DNA from: Stomorhina lunata
Lineage: Eukaryota > Arthropoda > Insecta > Diptera > Rhiniidae
NCBI GenBank assembly: GCA_933228675.1
Contig: OW121740.1
Location: 128,481,799 to 128,545,798, forward strand
Direction of reading: 5' to 3'
DNA length: 64,000 nucleotides
Shown: one piece after another, positions 59,141-64,000 of the stretch
Layout of the letters: every line of letters starts with the position of its first letter
How positions within the stretch are numbered: position 1 is the first letter of the stretch
The notes under the pieces: model-generated
What the model was told of the DNA's origin: nothing
The model's database searches: none
The model's input: only the letters and a program-made list of their open reading frames with translations
Translations under genes and position numbers: made by a program

Positions 59141-59990
59141 TTCAAATTCCTACTCTCTGACTTTTTAAGTTTTTACTCTTCTTTGCTTTGATATGATCTA
59201 TTTTTGTTACTTTTAGAACTAGATTCCCCAAAAAATGTTCCTCAAATTGCAATAAATTAACCATAACTTGCTTAAAAAACCTCAAACAAAATAACTAACA
59301 TCATCATGCCTTCATGGCAGTATTTGTTTATTTATTTCCAACCATGAGTATTTGCTTGCCCAGCACGTTTTCCATTTAATCATTTTTAAAGGTATGTGAG
59401 GAGTTGGATGCTTCAAAGGTATCCAAACTTTTCATATGATATCGAGAAGTTCGACATAAGGCGAGTCATGTTTCCCATCTTTCATACGTGTCTAACAAAC
59501 AAAATGAGTGAGTCATACAATTGCAATTACAAACCAAATATTATTTGGCCAAAGAAATAAAAAAACATGAAAAGATTTTGAAGCCGCTTTGGTTAAATAA
59601 AGATTTCAAAGAATGAACATTAAAGTAAAGCAAATAGATAGGATAGGTATGAGCATGTATGTATCTATTAGATACAATGTAAAAATAAAAATAAACACAT
59701 GGGAGAAATATATGGTATTTTCTTTTAGGGTCAGTTATTTGTATTTAAGAATGCGGCGTGTTTGGATTTATTCCAACCTTTTCCCTGGGAGATGTTTACT
59801 TTCTCGTTAACCAAGATTTTCTTTATTTAATTCTTTTTTCTCTGATTTCTTTCTCTTGCTGGCTGAGTATGCTAAAAAGCGAAATTTACTTTAACATTTT
59901 ACCATGACCCAAGAAAATGAAAGAGGAAAGATGCAACTGAAAAAAAGTTGTCTTCTTACTAGAGAAGACAAGACAATAATGCACAGTGGA
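59141..59990. other. single-copy DNA
   Basis: No gene recognised; a 65-codon + strand frame (59613-59810) has no motif. Confidence 0.5.
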
Positions 59991-62020
59991 GCTACTTTTT
60001 CTATAACTTTTTAATTCGAAATTTTTTTACAAAAAATTTTTTGGTTTTTAGAATAAAATTTTTCTATACAGAAAATTTTTGAAATGAAATTTATTCTATA
60101 GTGAAAAAGGTTTTCTTTATGAATTTTTTTCTCTAAAAAAAAAAATTTCCTAATAAAATTTTTCTCTAAAGAAAAATTTTTTAAAAATAATTTTTCTTTA
60201 AAGACAAATTTACTTAAAAAAAATTTTCTCTAAAGAAAAATTTTTTTTACGAAATTTTTCTCTAAAGAAAAATGTTCTTAATGAAATTTTCTCTCTAAAG
60301 TAAAATGTTCTTAATAAATTTTTTTATAAAGAAAAATTTTTTTTGACGTTTTTTCTCTAAAGAAAATTTTTTTTATGAAATTTTTCTCTAAAGAATAATT
60401 TTCTTAATGGAATTTTTTCTCTAAAGAAAAATTTTCATAATGACATTTTTACTCTAAAGAAAAATTTTCTTAATTATTTTTTTTAAAGAAAAATTTTCTT
60501 AAGAAATTTTTTTTAAAGAAAAATTTTCTTAAGAAATTTTTTTCCTAAAGAAAATTTTTTTAATGAAATTTTTCTCTAAAGAACATTTTTCTTAATGGAT
60601 TTTTTTCTCTAAAGAAAAATGTTCTAAATGACATTTTTTGTCTATAGAAAAATTTTCTTAATGAAATTTTTTCCCTAAAGGAAAATTTTTTTAATGAAAT
60701 TGTTTCAATGAATGAATTGTTTCAATTTTCTTAATGAATTTTTTTCTCTAAAGAAAAGTTTTCTAAATAAAATTTTCTTTATGAAATTTTTTCTCTAAAG
60801 AAAAATTTTCTTAATGAAATTTTTTCTCTAAAGAAAAATTTTCTTATAACAATTAATCTTAAAGAAATATTTTCTGAATAAAATTTTTTCTATATTTTTT
60901 CTTTAAAGAAAAATTTTCTTAATGAAACTTTTTCTCTAAAAAAAAAAATTCCTAATGAAATTTTTTCTTTAAAAAAATTGTTCAAAAATTTTCTTTATGA
61001 AATTTTTTCTCTAAAAACAAAATTTTACTAATGGCATTTTTTCTCTAAAGAAAAATCTATTAATCAAATTTTTTCTTTAAAAAATTTTCTTAATGAAAAT
61101 TTTTCTTTAAAGAAAAATTTTTTTATTGAAATTTATTATTTATGTAAAGAAAAATTTTCTTAATGACATTTTTTCTCTTAAGAAAAAATTTCTTAGTGAA
61201 ATTTAAAAAAAAAAATTAATAAAATTTTTTCTCTAAAGAAAAATTTTTTTAATGAAATTTTTTCTATAAAGAATAATTTTCGAAAAATATTTTTTTCTCT
61301 AAAAAAAATTTCTTAATACAATTTCTCCTCTAAATAAAAATTTTCTTAATTAATTTTTTCTTTAAAGAAATATTTTTTTAAGGAAATTATTTCTCTAAAG
61401 AAAAATTTTCTTAATGAAATTTTCTTGATAAGATTTTTCTCTAAACAAAAATTTTATTAATGAAATTTTTTCTCTAAACAAAAATTTTATTAATGAAATA
61501 TCTTCTCTAAAGAAAAATTTTCTTAATGAAATTTTATACCTAAAGAAAAAATTTCTCAATGAAATTTTTCTCTAAAGAAAAATTTTTTAATGCAATTTTT
61601 GCCCCAAAAAATACATTTCTTAATGAAATTTTATCTCTAAAGAAAAATTTTCCTAATGAAATTTTTTCTTTAAAGAAAAATTTTATTTATAAAACTTTTT
61701 CTCTAAAGAAATATTTTCTTTATACAAATTTTTTATATACAAAAATTTTCTTAATGAAATTTTTTCTTTATAGAAAAATTTTCTTAATGAAATTTTTTCT
61801 TTATAAACAAATTTTGTAAATGCAATTTTTTTTCTGAAGAAAAATTTTCTTAGCGAAATTTTTTATCTTAAGAAAATTTTACTTAATGAAATTTTTCTTC
61901 AAAGACAAATTTTTGAATGAAATTTTTTTCGAAAGAAAAATTTTCTTAATGAAACTTTTTCTGTATAGAAAAACTTTTTTATATAGAAAAACTTTTTCTA
62001 TGTAGAAAAATTTTCATTAA
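59991..62020. repeat. degenerate AT-only array A11
   Basis: About 60 units of 31-33 bp: TTTTTCTCTAAAGAAAAA followed by TTTTCTTAATGAAA. Both halves follow the plan TTTTCT..A.GAAA, as if the monomer were a dimer of a half-unit. A- and T-run lengths vary, copies are decayed throughout. Confidence 0.88.
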
Positions 62021-63453
62021 GTATTAAATTGTATACAATTTTTCTTGACAAAAATTTTTTTTGTATGAATTGTTTTATGGAATATTTTATATACCCCACT
62101 GTGCAATCTTGGTTTTTAGTTGAAGCTCCAAATGCAATCTTTATTTTCTTCTTTTTTCACAATTATAAGTACGAAAGCATAATGATTTCCTTCTCTATAG
62201 TAAAAATTGCGCATTTTAAGCAAATGCTTAGCACTAGATACTACCAGCGCAAATAATTCTCACGATTCGTTTTGGCCAGAATTATAAAATACGAAAAAAA
62301 GGTATAAGCGCCGAGACCAATATCTAGGTTATTTGGGCGTAAGTGAAATTGAACAATTGCCGAAGAAAACAGCATCAAACAAACAATTTTCAAATAAATA
62401 GTGAAACTTTTGCTGAGGATAGCAACAATTCGACGCCTGATCGCCAAATGGCAAAATAGTGTAAACAAAAATAATTTAAATTATAGTTTAGGCTAAAAGT
62501 TTTCCAAAACATCTTATTATAGTCGACAACATCTTAATCATTATTGCCAAGACTGTCTTGGTAGACCTATTACCTATCGCTAGACATTTTTATGACTATG
62601 ATTTGGCTTTAATAAGTTCTTGAAGTTGGCTTTAAATTTGAAGAAAAGCAAGCGGCCTTCTCTTATTTAAATTAGAAATCTTTGCTTTAAAATGTGGGTG
62701 TTTAAATTGCCGGCACTATTGTTTTATAATAAAAAAAAATTTTCTTAATGACAAATTGCGTGTCACAGTAATAATTTCATGTTTTTTCTTATCATAACCC
62801 CTTTCTTTTTTCCATTTAAAAAATATTTAGGTTAATATTTCTCTAAAAACTGTCATTTTCTTCAACATTATTGCCTCAATTGTCTTAATCTAGTAAATGC
62901 TTTTAAGTTTAAGTAATTTAGTTTTTGACCTTAATATTATCTTGGAACAGGTGTCTCTTGTCTTGGTTTCATCTATCGTCTTCATATTTTATCATAATCT
63001 TTTACTTACTCATTCATTTGCTGATGATGATGATGACCATTAACAAGAACAAATGTAGTATAGGTCAGTTATGCGTAATTTATAGAAGACAGAACGACAG
63101 ACAGAATATCTTGGTTCCATAATCGGTATCATGAGAACTTACCTGAAATGAGAGGAAACCAGTTAAAAATATACAATAAATATATAATTTGTCAACTTTA
63201 TTATTCTCATGATCATGCAATTATTAAGCAAATTATGGACATGTTTTGAAATAAATAATTACAAATTACAAGAAAGTAAAAAAATAAACTAAAAGTTATG
63301 GATATAATTGAAATAGAATTTACATGTGAAGAAATTTAACAAAAGTCAGTTAAAAATAATTAGAACACAGATTTTCCATCATAAGTTTTTCAAATAAAAA
63401 TTTAAGCATTTTTTTGTCATTATTAAATTCTTTATATTTTTTATCTATTTCAG
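62021..63453. other. single-copy DNA
   Basis: No gene recognised. GATGATGATGA at 63022-63032 and GACAGAACGACAGACAGA near 63088 are short simple repeats. Contains a minus-strand splice-like motif at 63131-63160. Confidence 0.5.
63131..63160 (-). promoter_or_regulatory. candidate recursive splice site, minus strand
   Basis: Minus strand reads TTTCCTCTCATTTCAG followed directly by GTAAGT, junction between 63143 and 63142. A textbook ratchet-point layout, but on the strand opposite to the other splice-like signals here, which lowers confidence in all of them. Confidence 0.25.
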
Positions 63454-63495
63454 AATATCTTCAAAAGCACTTCGACTCGACTCCAAGGTAGACTG
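63454..63495 (+). other. candidate 42-nt micro-exon
   Basis: TTTTTTATCTATTTCAG precedes; 42 bases later GACTG is followed by GTAAGTTT, a strong fly donor. Two frames are open (NIFKSTSTRLQGRL or ISSKALRLDSKVD). GC about 43% against a very AT-rich background. No homology recognised. Satellite A12 starts a few bases beyond the donor, so if real the next intron opens into satellite. Confidence 0.3.
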
Positions 63496-63499
63496 GTAA

Positions 63500-64000
63500 G
63501 TTTATATGCGAAAAATTTCATTAAGATTTTTTTCTATGTATAGAAAAAAAAAAATTATATAGAAAAATTTCATTAAGAAAATTTTTCGTAAGAGAAAAAA
63601 TTTCATTATGGAAATTTTTCTTAAGAGAAAAATTTCATTTTGCTTTAGAGAAAATATTTTATTAAGAAAATTTGTCTTAATAGCAAAAAATTTCATTAAG
63701 AAAAATTTTCTTAGAAAAAAAATTTCATTAAGAAATTTCTTCTTCAGAAAAAAAATTTCATTAGCAAAATTTTTCTTAAGAGAAAAAATTGTAATAAGAA
63801 AATTTTTCTGTAAAGAGAAAATTTCACAAAGAAAATTTTTCTGTAGAGAAAAAATTTCATTAAGAAAACTTTTCTCCAGTGAAGAAATTTCATTAAGAAA
63901 TTTTTTCTTAGAGAAAAAATGTCATTAGGAAAATTTTGCTTTAGAGAAAAAATTCTATATAGAAATAATTTTAATAAGAAATTTCGGTATTTACAGAAAA
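63500..64000. repeat. degenerate AT-only array A12, runs off the window
   Basis: Units of about 32 bp: AAAATTTCATTAAGAAAA then TTTTTCTTAAGAGAAA. Similar in plan to A11 in the opposite orientation (TTTCATTAAGAAAA is the reverse complement of TTTTCTTAATGAAA). Open frames of 64 and 106 codons are readings of the repeat. Confidence 0.85.

Noticed and set aside
61559..61819. 86-codon frame and similar frames at 63502-63928
   Set aside because: They are readings of the A11 and A12 repeats, with repeated NEIFSLKKNF-type text.

Overview
Organism and setting. This is very AT-rich eukaryotic DNA with no prokaryotic gene structure, operons or ribosome binding sites. The best identified gene is a 5'-truncated R1-clade LINE reverse transcriptase. 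The dispersed repeats and AT-rich unique DNA suggest a fly (Diptera, plausibly a calyptrate); this is inference, not proof. By my rough addition about 27 of 64 kb is tandem satellite DNA. No multi-exon host gene could be recognised. The window looks like gene-poor heterochromatin or the inside of a very large intron; two candidate micro-exons and one recursive-splice-like site on the + strand would fit the latter, weakly.

Satellites. Two unrelated systems alternate with AT-rich single-copy DNA. The first is a superfamily of 31-bp monomers, each with a 14-bp core TTTTCTATAGAAAA (a perfect palindrome, or a one-position variant) plus a 17-bp partner that differs between arrays but is uniform within each. 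Main arrays: 1690-2585, 3660-4482, 4715-4855, 5956-8346, 18431-21415, 31745-33546, 54320-56110 and, inverted, 57431-59140. Degenerate AT-only relatives with 30-33 bp periods lie at 1-150, 4483-4690, 39441-41395, 49291-51030, 59991-62020 and 63500-64000. The second is a 12-bp satellite (TATGTCTTAGTC) at 9271-11540, 12511-16565 and 34309-38378; the last is split by the LINE.

Mobile elements. 24232-28550 is a nest: a short terminal-inverted-repeat element interrupted by a 3.9-kb foldback element with about 1.5-1.6 kb near-identical inverted arms, CACAGTGG ends and a 5-bp CATCA target duplication. An unoccupied relative at 42796-43737 confirms the junctions. 31208-33640 is another inverted-repeat-bounded element with a whole 31-bp array inside. 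The LINE (35324-37155) keeps most of its reverse transcriptase, its C-terminal zinc knuckle, 3' UTR and poly(A). Two dispersed families recur four and three times. At 51036-51340 a long hairpin, a hammerhead-ribozyme-like motif of the small Penelope-associated type and a second hairpin form a compact retroelement-like remnant.

How the parts relate. Nothing here resembles a metabolic or defence pathway. The coherent story is satellite birth and turnover: modular 31-bp monomers, block-wise subfamilies, inverted duplications, a 30-bp patch of flanking DNA copied into an array, a satellite inside a transposon, and retroelement insertion into a satellite.
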